The notes: generated from the letters alone by a model not told the origin. Counted from the stretch's first letter, positions 9,415 to 18,479 are shown. The stretch is 64,000 nucleotides of DNA from Myroides pelagicus (GCF_009711055.1 NZ_WMJY01000009.1:1-64000); one strand, 5' to 3'. Made by a program: numbers and translations.

Positions 9415-10320
9415 ATGAACATTCGTCCCCTATTAATTGGCTTATTAGTACTTCCTCTAGTATCATCATGTGTTACGCGCAGACTATACAATGATCTTGA
9501 CGCACAATATCAAAGTATTTTAAGTGAAAATGACAATCTTACCAATGAATTAGCACTGATGAACTCTTCTAACTCAGAACTAGAAAACATAAAAAAAGAT
9601 CTAGCTAAACAATTAAAACAACTCCAACAAGAGCGTAAAAATCTTGCTGCGGAAATAGCAACTGCAGAAAAACAACTTCTTGACCTAGAGAAGTCAAATA
9701 AAGAATTAGCTAGAACAAACAAAGAAGCTTTAGCTATTGAAGCTGAAAGACTTTCTAGAGCGAAGAGCGAACTAGCCGACAAGTCACTGCGCATTGCAGA
9801 ATTAGAAGCTATCTTAGAGGCAAACGACAAACAAATGCGAGCGCTTAAAGATAATTTGTCTACTGCTTTGAATGCTTTTGAAGGAAAAGGGCTTACCATT
9901 AAACAAAAGAATGGCCGTGTATATGTCTCTATGGAGAACAAGCTATTGTTTAAATCTGGAAGCTGGTCTGTTAATAAAGAAGGGGAATTAGCTGTCGTAG
10001 AATTATCCAAAGTATTAGCTAACAACCCTCAAATTACAGTTTTAATTGAAGGACATACTGACAATGACAAAGTACTGGGTGACCTTGGTGAAGGTGTGAA
10101 AAACAATTGGGATCTATCTACAAAAAGAGCCTTGGCAATCGTAGCTATAATAACAGCAAATCAAGATATTATAAAAAGTAATATTACAGCTGCTGGTCGT
10201 AGTGAATACGCTCCTCTAATGTCTAATGATATTCCAGAAGGAAAAGCGAAAAACAGAAGAATTGAAGTTATTCTTACACCTAATCTAGATAAAATCAACT
10301 CCATGTTGAATCAGCTATAG
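9415..10320 (+). CDS. OmpA-family outer-membrane lipoprotein
   Basis: A lipoprotein signal peptide ends at lipobox LVSSC with the acylated Cys at residue 19. Residues of about 30-145 form a long charged coiled coil. The last 130 residues are an OmpA C-terminal peptidoglycan-binding domain, with EGHTDND, the NWDLSTKRA helix and the KNRRIEV end motif. It should tie the outer membrane to peptidoglycan. The layout is related to Pal and to YiaD-type proteins, but the coiled coil is longer than in Pal. A terminator follows at 10328-10362. Confidence 0.9.
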   Translation: MNIRPLLIGLLVLPLVSSCVTRRLYNDLDAQYQSILSENDNLTNELALMNSSNSELENIKKDLAKQLKQLQQERKNLAAEIATAEKQLLDLEKSNKELARTNKEALAIEAERLSRAKSELADKSLRIAELEAILEANDKQMRALKDNLSTALNAFEGKGLTIKQKNGRVYVSMENKLLFKSGSWSVNKEGELAVVELSKVLANNPQITVLIEGHTDNDKVLGDLGEGVKNNWDLSTKRALAIVAIITANQDIIKSNITAAGRSEYAPLMSNDIPEGKAKNRRIEVILTPNLDKINSMLNQL

Positions 10321-10327
10321 TTCTAAA

Positions 10328-10362
10328 GGAAGAGATAACAATTGTTATCTCTTCTTTCTTTT
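10328..10362 (+). terminator. Terminator after the OmpA lipoprotein gene
   Basis: The GAAGAGATAACAA/TTGTTATCTCTTC palindrome, with a minimal loop, is followed by a T-rich stretch. Confidence 0.65.
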
Positions 10363-10443
10363 ACGCGTAAGGCTTTAAGTTTTTGTATTTAGAAAAAAAA
10401 TCCTAAACTTGTGTAACCATACAATCCTAAAATATCCACAACA

Positions 10444-11748
10444 GTGAACACTGATACAATTGATCAAATACTTGATCCCGAAAATTTCAATGGCTTTTAT
10501 AACTGGTTTTTTAATCTTTTATTAAACTTAGGTCTCTCTGAATACCAAACACACATTGCTACGACTATTGCTTTGTTATCAAGCTTTACCGTAGTTATGC
10601 TATTTATTGATTACATCATAAAAAACATCTGTATTGGACTAGTTAAATCATTTGCTATAAAAAGTAAAACCAAGTTCGATGACATTCTCATCGAAAACAA
10701 TTTACTACAGAATGTAACGCATTTAATCCCTGTGTTTGTTGCCAAATTACTCTTTCCTATTTTCTTTAGAGGTTTTCCTAATCTCACAAAGTTTATGATG
10801 GGGATAACTGATATTTTTTTTATTGTTACCATTACATTAGTTCTTCGATCTATTGTATTGAGTTTCAGAGACTACTCTAAGACTAAACCTAGTCTAGCAG
10901 ATAAGCCTATTGATAGCTATTCACAAGTAGTTAATATCTTTATCTACTTTTTTGCAGCAGTCTTTATTTATTCTACAATTACTGGTGACTCACCGAATAA
11001 CTTATTTATATCACTAGGAGCTGCTTCTGCTATCTTAATGCTAGTATTCAAGGATACAATTTTAGGTTTTGTAGCAAGTATTCAAGTATCTACAAATGAT
11101 ATGGTACGCGTAGGAGACTGGATAGAAATGTCCAAATTTGGAGCTGATGGTACTGTTTTAGAAATCAATTTAAGTACCGTGAAGATTCAAAACTTTGATA
11201 AAACAATCACAACGATCCCAACCTATTTCTTAATTAGTGATTCTTTTAAAAACTATAGAGGAATGCAGAACTCTGGTGGTCGACGTATCAAGCGAAGTAT
11301 TAATATCAAAATGTCTTCCATTCGATTCCTTGAAAAAGAAGAAATTGAAAACTTAAAGAAAATACAATTACTAGCACCCTATATTGAAGAGCGACAAAAA
11401 GAAATTGACGAATTCAATAAATCAACCAACGCTGATCAATCGATGCCTGTCAATGGTCGGAGAATTACCAATATAGGAATGTTTAGAGCATATGCTCTGC
11501 GCTATGCCCAACAGAACCCAAATATTCACAAGGAATTCTTTCTAATGGTTAGACATCTACAACCTACAGAACATGGACTACCTGTAGAACTTTATATGTT
11601 TACCAATAGTACACAATGGGTATTCTATGAGAATGTAATGGCTGATATCTTTGACCACCTCTTAGCCACAGTTACCTACTTTAATCTAGAAGTGTTTGAA
11701 TTACCTTCATCAGATGATGTAAGGCATGCTTTCGGAAAGACAAATTAA
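10444..11748 (+). CDS. Mechanosensitive ion channel, MscS family
   Basis: This is a small-conductance mechanosensitive channel homologue of the inner membrane that would release solutes on osmotic downshock. Four or five hydrophobic segments lie between residues of about 20 and 215. The pore-lining helix and MscS beta domain follow (GDWIEMSKFGADGTV, about 220-235), then a soluble C-terminal cage. Translation appears to start with GTG, as no in-frame ATG lies near. The 434-aa length makes it the longer YbdG/YnaI-like type rather than the minimal MscS. Confidence 0.88.
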   Translation: MNTDTIDQILDPENFNGFYNWFFNLLLNLGLSEYQTHIATTIALLSSFTVVMLFIDYIIKNICIGLVKSFAIKSKTKFDDILIENNLLQNVTHLIPVFVAKLLFPIFFRGFPNLTKFMMGITDIFFIVTITLVLRSIVLSFRDYSKTKPSLADKPIDSYSQVVNIFIYFFAAVFIYSTITGDSPNNLFISLGAASAILMLVFKDTILGFVASIQVSTNDMVRVGDWIEMSKFGADGTVLEINLSTVKIQNFDKTITTIPTYFLISDSFKNYRGMQNSGGRRIKRSINIKMSSIRFLEKEEIENLKKIQLLAPYIEERQKEIDEFNKSTNADQSMPVNGRRITNIGMFRAYALRYAQQNPNIHKEFFLMVRHLQPTEHGLPVELYMFTNSTQWVFYENVMADIFDHLLATVTYFNLEVFELPSSDDVRHAFGKTN

Positions 11749-11760
11749 TCATAAACTAAA

Positions 11761-11788
11761 AACTCTCCTTTTTAAAAGGAGAGTTTTT
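11761..11788. terminator. Bidirectional terminator
   Basis: AACTCTCCTTTTTAAAAGGAGAGTTTTT is close to a perfect palindrome between the convergent MscS gene and xseB. Confidence 0.75.
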
Positions 11789-11983
11789 CTATCCTAATTT
11801 ATCGATAATTTCTTCAACCTTTCTTTCTGTATTTGTAAGCTTCTCCTTACAGTATACGATCAACTGAGATGCTCGTTCAACTTTCTCCGCCAAATCATCT
11901 ACTGTTACTTCATCATTTTTTATAGCCTTTAATATCTCATCTAGTTCATTTGCGGCTTTTTCGTATGTGATTTTTTCATCCAT
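11789..11983 (-). CDS. xseB: Exodeoxyribonuclease VII small subunit
   Basis: The 64-aa helical-hairpin subunit binds XseA to make the ssDNA exonuclease VII. It starts MDEKITYEKA, like other XseB proteins, and shows the ANELDEIL helix and the VERASQLIVYCKEKL helix. Its first 43 nt lie inside the 3' end of xseA in another frame. That long overlap suggests coupled translation, fitting a complex with many small subunits per large one. Confidence 0.93.
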   Translation of the reverse strand: MDEKITYEKAANELDEILKAIKNDEVTVDDLAEKVERASQLIVYCKEKLTNTERKVEEIIDKLG

Positions 11984-13431
11984 TCCTCTACTTCTTTTAT
12001 ATTATCAATCGTTATCTGATATCGTTTATTGTATATTTCTACTTCTATTTCATCTCCTGACTCTAATGAAGTATGCTCTTTTATTGTCTCTCCATTAAAA
12101 CGTATTATTGCAAAACCTTTTTTCAACAGAGAATCGAAATTAAAATAAGTAGGTATACTTTCTAAGTGCTCCAACCTTTTTTTTTCTCTATCAATAACTG
12201 ATTTAGATTGCAAAAATATTGCTTCTTCCTTAGAAATTAATTCTCTTCTCGACGTCTGTAACTTCTGTTCCATAAAGAATGACAACAAGCTACCTTTTTC
12301 TCTTAACCTAACCTCTTCGGCTTGCAACTCTCTTAAGGGCTTATACTTTAATACTTGCTTTGCCACTTCTATTGTTGAAGTTTCCACGTGCAATCTATTC
12401 TTAGAATACATGACAGTCTCATTCATTGCTGCTAATAGCTTTCGCCTTTTTTCCAAAACCCATTGTCTTGTATAGGTATTAAAACTAATAGCCATATTAT
12501 TCATTTCTAGTCGTTCCACTTCCAAAATATGCTTACTAGAAGATAAAATATGGTCAAAACTTTCTTGAATATGCACACTAAATTGATAAGCCTTTTCAAC
12601 TATAAAAGCTGCAACAGCACTTGGTGTTTTAAATCGAGTATGTGCTACACAGTCTGCTATAGTACTATCTATCTCGTGTCCTATACCTGTAAATACAGCT
12701 GTGTGCATCTTGGCAATCGCTTCTGCCAAATTATAGTTATTAAACTCACTAAGATCTAATACAGACCCTCCTCCTCGAATAATAACAATTACATCGTAAA
12801 TATCCTTAGGTATTTGTGATAGTTTTTCAATTATCTGTATATGTGCATTATCTCCTTGTACCCTACAATTGAAATAATCTATTTCAAATACAAAACCATA
12901 ATCATTTTCTTCTAATTGATTGACAAAATCAATAAAACCTGCTGTATCTACCGACCCTACTAAAGCAATACGCTGGATTACTATTGGATAAGCTAACTGT
13001 TTGTTCAAGTCTATTAACCCTCTTTCATTTAACAACTTTAAGGTCTCCTGCTTTATCCTTTCAATCTCCCCTAAAGTAAAGCTAAAATCAACATCTAAAA
13101 CATTAATAGACATACCATAGATAGGGCTATAAACCAATTCACAAAAGCACAAAACCTCTGTCCCTACCTTTAATACCTCACTAACTTCTTCTCCTAGCTT
13201 CCCGTATAAGTGGTTAACCGTTTGACTCCAGATTGTAGCCCTTGACTTAGCAACTATATAAGCACCGTTGTGCTCGACGAGATCTAAATAAATATGCCCT
13301 TTTCGGTCTTTCTTAAGCTGAGCAATTTCAACCTTTATCCAAAACGAATGTGCAGAAATCTGTTCATCAAATATCTGCTGTACACGTCCCAAGATTTTAC
13401 TGAGTGTAAACCACTTATTCTCCTTCTTCAC
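11941..13431 (-). CDS. xseA: Exodeoxyribonuclease VII large subunit
   Basis: This is the catalytic subunit of the ssDNA exonuclease VII that trims single strands during repair and mutation avoidance. An OB-fold wHTH domain (residues 1 to about 110, with FWIKVEIAQLK) is followed by the catalytic core, containing VIIRGGGS, FTGIGHEID and TPSAVAAFI. Then comes the long coiled-coil shaft that carries XseB and a C-terminal tail. The 496-aa length is normal; family members range from about 400 to 500. Its 3' end overlaps xseB by 43 nt. Confidence 0.95.
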   Translation of the reverse strand: MKKENKWFTLSKILGRVQQIFDEQISAHSFWIKVEIAQLKKDRKGHIYLDLVEHNGAYIVAKSRATIWSQTVNHLYGKLGEEVSEVLKVGTEVLCFCELVYSPIYGMSINVLDVDFSFTLGEIERIKQETLKLLNERGLIDLNKQLAYPIVIQRIALVGSVDTAGFIDFVNQLEENDYGFVFEIDYFNCRVQGDNAHIQIIEKLSQIPKDIYDVIVIIRGGGSVLDLSEFNNYNLAEAIAKMHTAVFTGIGHEIDSTIADCVAHTRFKTPSAVAAFIVEKAYQFSVHIQESFDHILSSSKHILEVERLEMNNMAISFNTYTRQWVLEKRRKLLAAMNETVMYSKNRLHVETSTIEVAKQVLKYKPLRELQAEEVRLREKGSLLSFFMEQKLQTSRRELISKEEAIFLQSKSVIDREKKRLEHLESIPTYFNFDSLLKKGFAIIRFNGETIKEHTSLESGDEIEVEIYNKRYQITIDNIKEVEEWMKKSHTKKPQMN

Positions 13432-13534
13432 AATGCAATAACTTAAAAAACAAAGCTACGACCTTTCTTAGCAAAAATCAAAAACACTATTGCTAGTTTC
13501 CATAGCATAATAAAACGGTGTATAACTGTTAGCT

Positions 13535-13787
13535 GTTATAATAGGAGATCAGATGATATTTCTGCAACTAAACAACCTAGGGTAATTTAAAAAAACACGG
13601 TATGCTATCCTTTTTACTTCTCGAAAAACTACTACTATTTCTATTAATTTAGTAGTATGTGACTGAATGAGAAAACAATTTTTTGAAAACAAGCACCTTG
13701 TTTTAACTCATCAAAAAGTTAGAATAATAATATTTAGGGCCAAGCTACTGCAATAAGTGCAGTATACGTGCACTTATTGCAGTAGCC
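13535..13787 (+). repeat. Dispersed intergenic repeat, copy A
   Basis: This 253-bp stretch aligns, in inverse orientation, with 33564-33902. I estimate roughly 70% identity over the first 220 bases. Shared blocks in order are GTTATAATAGG, AGATGATATTTCT, AAACAACCTA, CGGTATG-TATCC, GACTGAAT, a TTTTTTGAAAACAAG run, CTTGTTTTA-CTCAT and a terminal GCAGTAGCC. Both copies sit in large gene-free gaps between divergent genes. No protein is encoded, so it could be a non-coding RNA gene or a decayed non-autonomous mobile element. Confidence 0.75.
13744..13786. repeat. Long perfect hairpin at the end of repeat copy A
   Basis: Perfect 18-bp arms (13744-13761 and 13769-13786) surround the 7-nt loop GTATACG. 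No T tract follows, so it is not a standard terminator. A smaller hairpin, AAAACAAG-CAC-CTTGTTTT, lies upstream at about 13686-13704 and is conserved in copy B. Confidence 0.85.
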
Positions 13788-14229
13788 TGATTTATTAAAA
13801 AAACAACAGTAACTAACGTATTAGACAGCCTGATTGATAAAATACCTATAGATATCCCTGTGAGCTATGAAGGGAGATAGGTTAATTTCTCACAATAGAG
13901 ATAATATAGAACGACTTATTATTGAAGTCTGTATATAGTTATGATAGTAAATGGAAATCCATTAAAAACTTAACATCAATTAGCACACAAATACCCTTTT
14001 GTACCCTATTAGTAGTTTATCGTATTACTTTATTCTATTAGATATACTATCTCTTAACTCCTCAAAAATCACATCGTCTATGATACCCCAATTATAAAAA
14101 CTAAGAATTGTGTATAATTATTCCTTTATTGTCATTTACTATGACAGATTATCAACTAACCTTCCCTCTAGATAATCTATATTTCACACTAGAATCGAGT
14201 AATTGTTCTTTAAAGAGGCATATCTTTTT

Positions 14230-14237
14230 TATATTTG
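14230..14237 (+). promoter_or_regulatory. -7 element upstream of dut
   Basis: TATATTTG fits TAnnTTTG and lies 22 nt before the dut ATG. Confidence 0.45.
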
Positions 14238-14258
14238 TAATCTATATAGTGAAAAAAT

Positions 14259-14696
14259 ATGACTACAATAAAAATTATCAATAAATCACAACACGCTCTT
14301 CCAAATTACGAAACAGCACAATCCGCAGGAATGGATTTACGAGCAAACTTAGAAACATCCGTAACCATAGGAAGTCTTGAAAGAGCTATTATTCCAACAG
14401 GCCTATACCTAGAGTTACCTGATGGATACGAAGCACAAATCCGTCCAAGAAGTGGATTAGCTGCCAAAAAGGGAATCACGTTATTAAATAGCCCAGGAAC
14501 TATTGATGCTGATTATAGAGGAGAAATAGGAGTAATCCTAGTAAACTTATCTAAAGAGCCTTTTACCATTGAAAATGGTGAGCGAATTGCCCAGATGGTT
14601 ATTGCACAATATGAACAAATAGAATGGAAACCTGTAGAAATCCTTTCAGAGACATCGCGTGGAGAAGGAGGTTTTGGTAGCACAGGACATAAATAA
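14259..14696 (+). CDS. dut: dUTP diphosphatase (dUTPase)
   Basis: This trimeric enzyme hydrolyses dUTP to dUMP and pyrophosphate, keeping uracil out of DNA and feeding thymidylate synthesis. All five motifs are present in order: [37 protein letters not shown] and the P-loop-like [10 protein letters not shown] at the C-terminus. The 145-aa length is standard. A sugar nucleotidyltransferase follows 21 nt downstream and is probably co-transcribed. Confidence 0.97.
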   Translation: MTTIKIINKSQHALPNYETAQSAGMDLRANLETSVTIGSLERAIIPTGLYLELPDGYEAQIRPRSGLAAKKGITLLNSPGTIDADYRGEIGVILVNLSKEPFTIENGERIAQMVIAQYEQIEWKPVEILSETSRGEGGFGSTGHK

Positions 14697-14717
14697 GATT
14701 AGTTAAAAAAAATATAT

Positions 14718-15728
14718 ATGAAAATTATTGTTCCAATGGCAGGAAGAGGTTCTCGACTACGTCCTCATACACTTACCGTACCGAAACCATTAATACCTAT
14801 CGCAGGGAAGCCAATTGTTCATCGATTAGTAGAAGATATAGCTAAAGTATTAAATGACACAATTGACGAGATCGCCTTTATTATCCATGAAAGCTTCGGA
14901 AAAGACGTAGAAAAGGATCTTGTAGCCATAGCAGAAAAGTTAGGTGCTAAAGGTACAATCTGCTATCAAAATGAAGCACTAGGTACAGCTCATGCTATCC
15001 TATGTGCAAAAGAAGCAATGCAAGGACCAATCGTAGTTGCTTATGCAGATACACTTTTCAGAGCTGACTTCAACTTAGATAAAAATGCTGATAGTGTTAT
15101 TTGGGTAAAGCAAGTAGAAGACCCAAGTGCATTTGGCGTTGTAAAAATGAATGAGCAAAAACAAATCATTGACTTTGTTGAAAAGCCAAAAGACTTTGTT
15201 TCTGACTTAGCGATTATTGGTATATACTATTTCAAAAGTGGGGAAACCTTACGCAGTGAATTAGAATACTTATTAGACAACAACATTATCAAAGGAGGAG
15301 AATATCAATTGACTGATGCTTTAGAAAACATGAAGCAAAAAGGTATGTTGTTTATGCCTGGGCAAGTAGATGAGTGGATGGACTGTGGAAACAAGAATGT
15401 AACCGTAGACACTAATAACAGAATGTTAGGTTTCTTAGAAGCAGAAGGAGCTAACTATGTATCTTCAACAGTTGTTAACGAAGGAAGTACGATCATTCCT
15501 CCATGTTATATAGGGGATAACGTAGTCCTAAAAAATGCTACTGTGGGACCAAATGTATCTCTAGGAAATAATACCGTAATAGAGAATGCTACGATTAAAA
15601 ACAGTTTAGTACAAACTAATAGCATAATTCGAAATGCAAATCTAGATAATGCAATGGTAGGAAATCATGCTGTCTATGATGGAAAACATACCAGTATCAG
15701 TATTGGAGATTATTCAGTATTAGAATAA
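14718..15728 (+). CDS. Sugar phosphate nucleotidyltransferase with left-handed beta-helix tail
   Basis: The N-terminal domain has the nucleotidyltransferase signature GRGSRLRPHT with the following KPLIPIAGKP, and would join NTP to a sugar 1-phosphate. From about residue 245 to 336 there are hexapeptide repeats of a left-handed beta-helix (for example NNTVIENATIKNSLVQ). This long form resembles GlmU/RmlA-long or GDP-mannose pyrophosphorylase-like enzymes. The sugar and nucleotide cannot be read from the sequence. It could feed the rfbC/rfbD pathway at 57-58 kb, but that is only a guess. Confidence 0.85.
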   Translation: MKIIVPMAGRGSRLRPHTLTVPKPLIPIAGKPIVHRLVEDIAKVLNDTIDEIAFIIHESFGKDVEKDLVAIAEKLGAKGTICYQNEALGTAHAILCAKEAMQGPIVVAYADTLFRADFNLDKNADSVIWVKQVEDPSAFGVVKMNEQKQIIDFVEKPKDFVSDLAIIGIYYFKSGETLRSELEYLLDNNIIKGGEYQLTDALENMKQKGMLFMPGQVDEWMDCGNKNVTVDTNNRMLGFLEAEGANYVSSTVVNEGSTIIPPCYIGDNVVLKNATVGPNVSLGNNTVIENATIKNSLVQTNSIIRNANLDNAMVGNHAVYDGKHTSISIGDYSVLE

Positions 15729-15738
15729 TAAAAATATT

Positions 15739-15778
15739 AAATCCGTTTTAAAAACAATTTAAAACGGATTTTTTTTAC
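15739..15778 (+). terminator. Terminator after the nucleotidyltransferase gene
   Basis: AAATCCGTTTTAAA and TTTAAAACGGATTT form the stem, followed by a run of T. Confidence 0.8.
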
Positions 15779-15809
15779 CTATCTTGGTTGCAAAATCGAT
15801 GCAATTACC

Positions 15810-16592
15810 ATGAAAAAGTATATTACACTATTCTGTTGCCTTACTCTGTTGGTCGGATGTAAAAAAGATAAAACAGCTTTTAACCTTACTGAAGGCAGTG
15901 CCTCAACGAGTAAAACAGCAATTACAATACTCAATGAGCACAATAAAAATATAGCAGACTTCAAAACAGCAATAATTCGTAGCTCTGCCACCTATGACAG
16001 TGATAAACAAAGTCAAAAGTTTAGCATTGATATTGCCATCGAAAGAAACAAACAAATTGTTGTCAATATCAAATATATTGGCTTCCCAATTGTCAAAGCA
16101 CTTATCACACCTGGACAAATCCAATACTATGACAAATGGAATAAAGAGTACTTCAATGGAAATTATGAAGTACTTAGTAAATGGTTGGGAACTGATCTTG
16201 ATTTCTACCGTTTTCAAAACCTTCTGCTAGGTCAAGCAATGGATAACGAAACTAACAATAACAAATTATTGGTCTCGATAACAGAAGGATTGCACAAATT
16301 AGAATCAACAACTGAGACTGATATTCAATCAGCTTACTACTTCGAAGACAAGAATGCATTACTAAAAAAAGAAGAAATAACTGAAGCCACTGGAAATCGA
16401 AGAGTAACTATCAGCTACCCAAATTATCAGAAAATCGGCAAGTATACAACACCTACAGAAATTAATATTAAAGCTGAACAAGAAAAAAGCATAAATTTGA
16501 ACATTCGTTACGATAAGGTCTCTTTTAATGAAGAAGCTAATTTCAACTATAAAGTACCTAATGGATATAACGAAATCAGTTTAAAGAATTAA
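15810..16592 (+). CDS. DUF4292 lipoprotein
   Basis: The N-terminus is a lipoprotein signal peptide with lipobox LLVGC and Cys at residue 17. The remaining 240 residues are rich in beta strands (SIDIAIERNKQIVVNIKYIG) and resemble the DUF4292 family, whose members have a LolB/LppX-like shape. A role in carrying or inserting lipids or lipoproteins at the periplasmic face is inferred from that likeness only. It is 16 nt upstream of an EnvC-like gene, a neighbourhood seen in other flavobacteria. Confidence 0.8.
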   Translation: MKKYITLFCCLTLLVGCKKDKTAFNLTEGSASTSKTAITILNEHNKNIADFKTAIIRSSATYDSDKQSQKFSIDIAIERNKQIVVNIKYIGFPIVKALITPGQIQYYDKWNKEYFNGNYEVLSKWLGTDLDFYRFQNLLLGQAMDNETNNNKLLVSITEGLHKLESTTETDIQSAYYFEDKNALLKKEEITEATGNRRVTISYPNYQKIGKYTTPTEINIKAEQEKSINLNIRYDKVSFNEEANFNYKVPNGYNEISLKN

Positions 16593-16608
16593 GGAATCTC
16601 TACTATCT

Positions 16609-17865
16609 ATGAAAACAAAATATATTACGCTATTACTACTATGCACCTCTACCTTTGCTTGGAGTCAACAAAAAGAGACACAGGTTCAACTAGAACGTAG
16701 AAAGCAACAGATCATGATAGAGATCAAATCTGTACAAAAACTATTACAAGTTGAAAGAACCAAAGAGCGTAATATCTTATCTGAAATAGGAGAATACAAC
16801 CGTAAAATATCCTTAAACAAGCAGTTGATTAAAAATGTTCAACAGCAAATCAACACAACGAACAATACAATAGCAAAGACACAAAAAGAGATAAATACAC
16901 TAACCGCTGAATTAGAAAAACTCAAAGCGGACTATGCAGATATCATCGAGAAATCATATAAAAATAAGTCTTCACAAAGTCGTATGATGTATATTCTTTC
17001 TTCTGATAATTTCTTACAAGCTTATAAACGCGTTCAATATTTAAAACAATATGCTGAATACAGAAAAGAGCAAGGTGAAGAATTAAAAGAAAAAACAATT
17101 GTACTCAATGAAAAGGTCGATAAATTAAACCTTGAACGTGAAAAACAGAAAGTCTTACTAAACGAACAACAAGCAAATCAAAAAGAGCTAGAACAAGACT
17201 TAATCGCTCAGACTGACTTAATGAACATCGTCAAAAAAGACCAAAAAAAGTATAACGAAGAAATCAAAAAGAAACAGCAGGAGACCAAAGAAATTGATCG
17301 AAAAATACAACAGCTAATTCGCGAGGCAATTGCTGAAGCCAATAGAAAAGCTAGAGAAGCAGCAGCGAAAGCAGGTAGTAAAACAACAAAGTCAAAATCG
17401 AGTAGTACATCTGCAGCATTTGAGCTAACACCTGAAGGTAAGTTAATTGCTGATGACTTTAAAGCTAACCAGGGAAAACTCCCTTGGCCTGTAGAAAAAG
17501 GGTACATTTCACTTCCGTATGGTGATCAGCCTCACCCAGTTCAAACACATTTGACGATTCACAATAGTGGTGTAGAGATAACAACCGAAAAGGGAACTAA
17601 TGCGCGAACAGTATTCCAAGGTGAAGTACTTCAAGTACAAGTACTGCCAGGAGGTAATAAAGCCATTCTTATCCAACATGGAGATTATATTACTGTATAT
17701 CAGAACCTAAGCGAAGTCTATGTGAAAAAAGGAGATAAGGTTAGCTTAAAACAAAGCATTGGTATTGTCAATACCAATAGCAGTAATAAGACAATATTAA
17801 AGTTCTTATTGACACAGAATGCGGACATAAAAAATCCTCAATCTTGGTTGAGCCGAAGTAACTAA
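16609..17865 (+). CDS. EnvC-like murein hydrolase activator (inactive LytM/M23 domain)
   Basis: A signal peptide (residues 1-19, ending AWSQQ) is followed by a long periplasmic coiled coil (about 20-255), an Ala/Ser/Lys-rich linker and a LytM domain (about 290-418). The four active-site positions of M23 peptidases appear lost: HxGxD reads NSGVE, the central His reads N in YQNLS, and the HxH region reads LKFLL. This is the pattern of EnvC and NlpD, which do not cut peptidoglycan but activate amidases at the septum, with the coiled coil contacting FtsEX. Partner amidases are outside the window. Confidence 0.88.
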   Translation: MKTKYITLLLLCTSTFAWSQQKETQVQLERRKQQIMIEIKSVQKLLQVERTKERNILSEIGEYNRKISLNKQLIKNVQQQINTTNNTIAKTQKEINTLTAELEKLKADYADIIEKSYKNKSSQSRMMYILSSDNFLQAYKRVQYLKQYAEYRKEQGEELKEKTIVLNEKVDKLNLEREKQKVLLNEQQANQKELEQDLIAQTDLMNIVKKDQKKYNEEIKKKQQETKEIDRKIQQLIREAIAEANRKAREAAAKAGSKTTKSKSSSTSAAFELTPEGKLIADDFKANQGKLPWPVEKGYISLPYGDQPHPVQTHLTIHNSGVEITTEKGTNARTVFQGEVLQVQVLPGGNKAILIQHGDYITVYQNLSEVYVKKGDKVSLKQSIGIVNTNSSNKTILKFLLTQNADIKNPQSWLSRSN

Positions 17866-17882
17866 AACCAATAGAAAAACAA

Positions 17883-18416
17883 ATGACCACGACACAAAGT
17901 ATCAATATATTCAAATGGATCAAAGAGAATAAAGATCTTCTTCGACCACCTGTAGGAAACAAGAACATTTACCCTTTGTCAGAGGACTATATTGTCATGG
18001 TTGTTGGGGGACCAAATGCGCGAAAAGATTTTCATTACAATGAAGCTGAAGAATTTTTCTTCCAACTTGAAGGAACCATCTATATCGATATTCAAGAGAA
18101 TGGTAAACGAAAACGCGTTACACTTGAAGCTGGTGATATATTTCTATTACCTGCAAAAGTACCTCATTCTCCAATACGCACAGAAGGTTCTGTAGGACTA
18201 GTTGTTGAAAAAAAGAGAAAAAACAATGCATTAAAAGATGGGCTTATCTGGTATTGTGATCACTGTAATCATAAACTTTATGAAGTATATTTTGAATTAA
18301 ACAATATTGAAACGGACTTCTTACCACACTTCAGAGATTTTTACACTTCAGAAGCACTGAGAACCTGCAGCAAATGCAATCACACTATGGAAAGTGATCC
18401 AAAGTATGTCAAATAA
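17883..18416 (+). CDS. nbaC: 3-hydroxyanthranilate 3,4-dioxygenase
   Basis: This non-haem iron cupin enzyme opens the ring of 3-hydroxyanthranilate in tryptophan breakdown or de novo NAD synthesis by the kynurenine route. Iron ligands His51, Glu57 and His95 are in place, as are substrate-binding Arg47 and Arg99. The C-terminal rubredoxin-like site of bacterial enzymes is present as two Cys pairs (125/128 and 162/165). The 177-aa length is typical. It is 17 nt downstream of an envelope gene, so it may be expressed from the same transcript. Other pathway enzymes are not in the window, apart from a possible dehydrogenase downstream. Confidence 0.94.
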   Translation: MTTTQSINIFKWIKENKDLLRPPVGNKNIYPLSEDYIVMVVGGPNARKDFHYNEAEEFFFQLEGTIYIDIQENGKRKRVTLEAGDIFLLPAKVPHSPIRTEGSVGLVVEKKRKNNALKDGLIWYCDHCNHKLYEVYFELNNIETDFLPHFRDFYTSEALRTCSKCNHTMESDPKYVK

Positions 18417-18446
18417 TAAATCGCCATTCAATCACATTATCATTAT

Positions 18447-18479
18447 AAAGGTCGTTCTTCAATAGAATAGACCTTTTTT
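18447..18479 (+). terminator. Terminator after the dioxygenase gene
   Basis: AAAGGTC and GACCTTTTTT arms, with further partial pairing in the loop region (TTCTTCAATAGAA), end in a T tract. Confidence 0.65.

Larger units (their letters stand above)
13432..14258. other. Gene-free gap between xseA and dut with a structured repeat
   Basis: No ORF with protein-like composition is seen in 827 bases. The gap holds intergenic repeat copy A (13535-13787), which ends in a long hairpin (13744-13786), and about 440 bases of plain AT-rich DNA. The dut -7 promoter element (14230-14237) lies near the right end. Confidence 0.7.
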
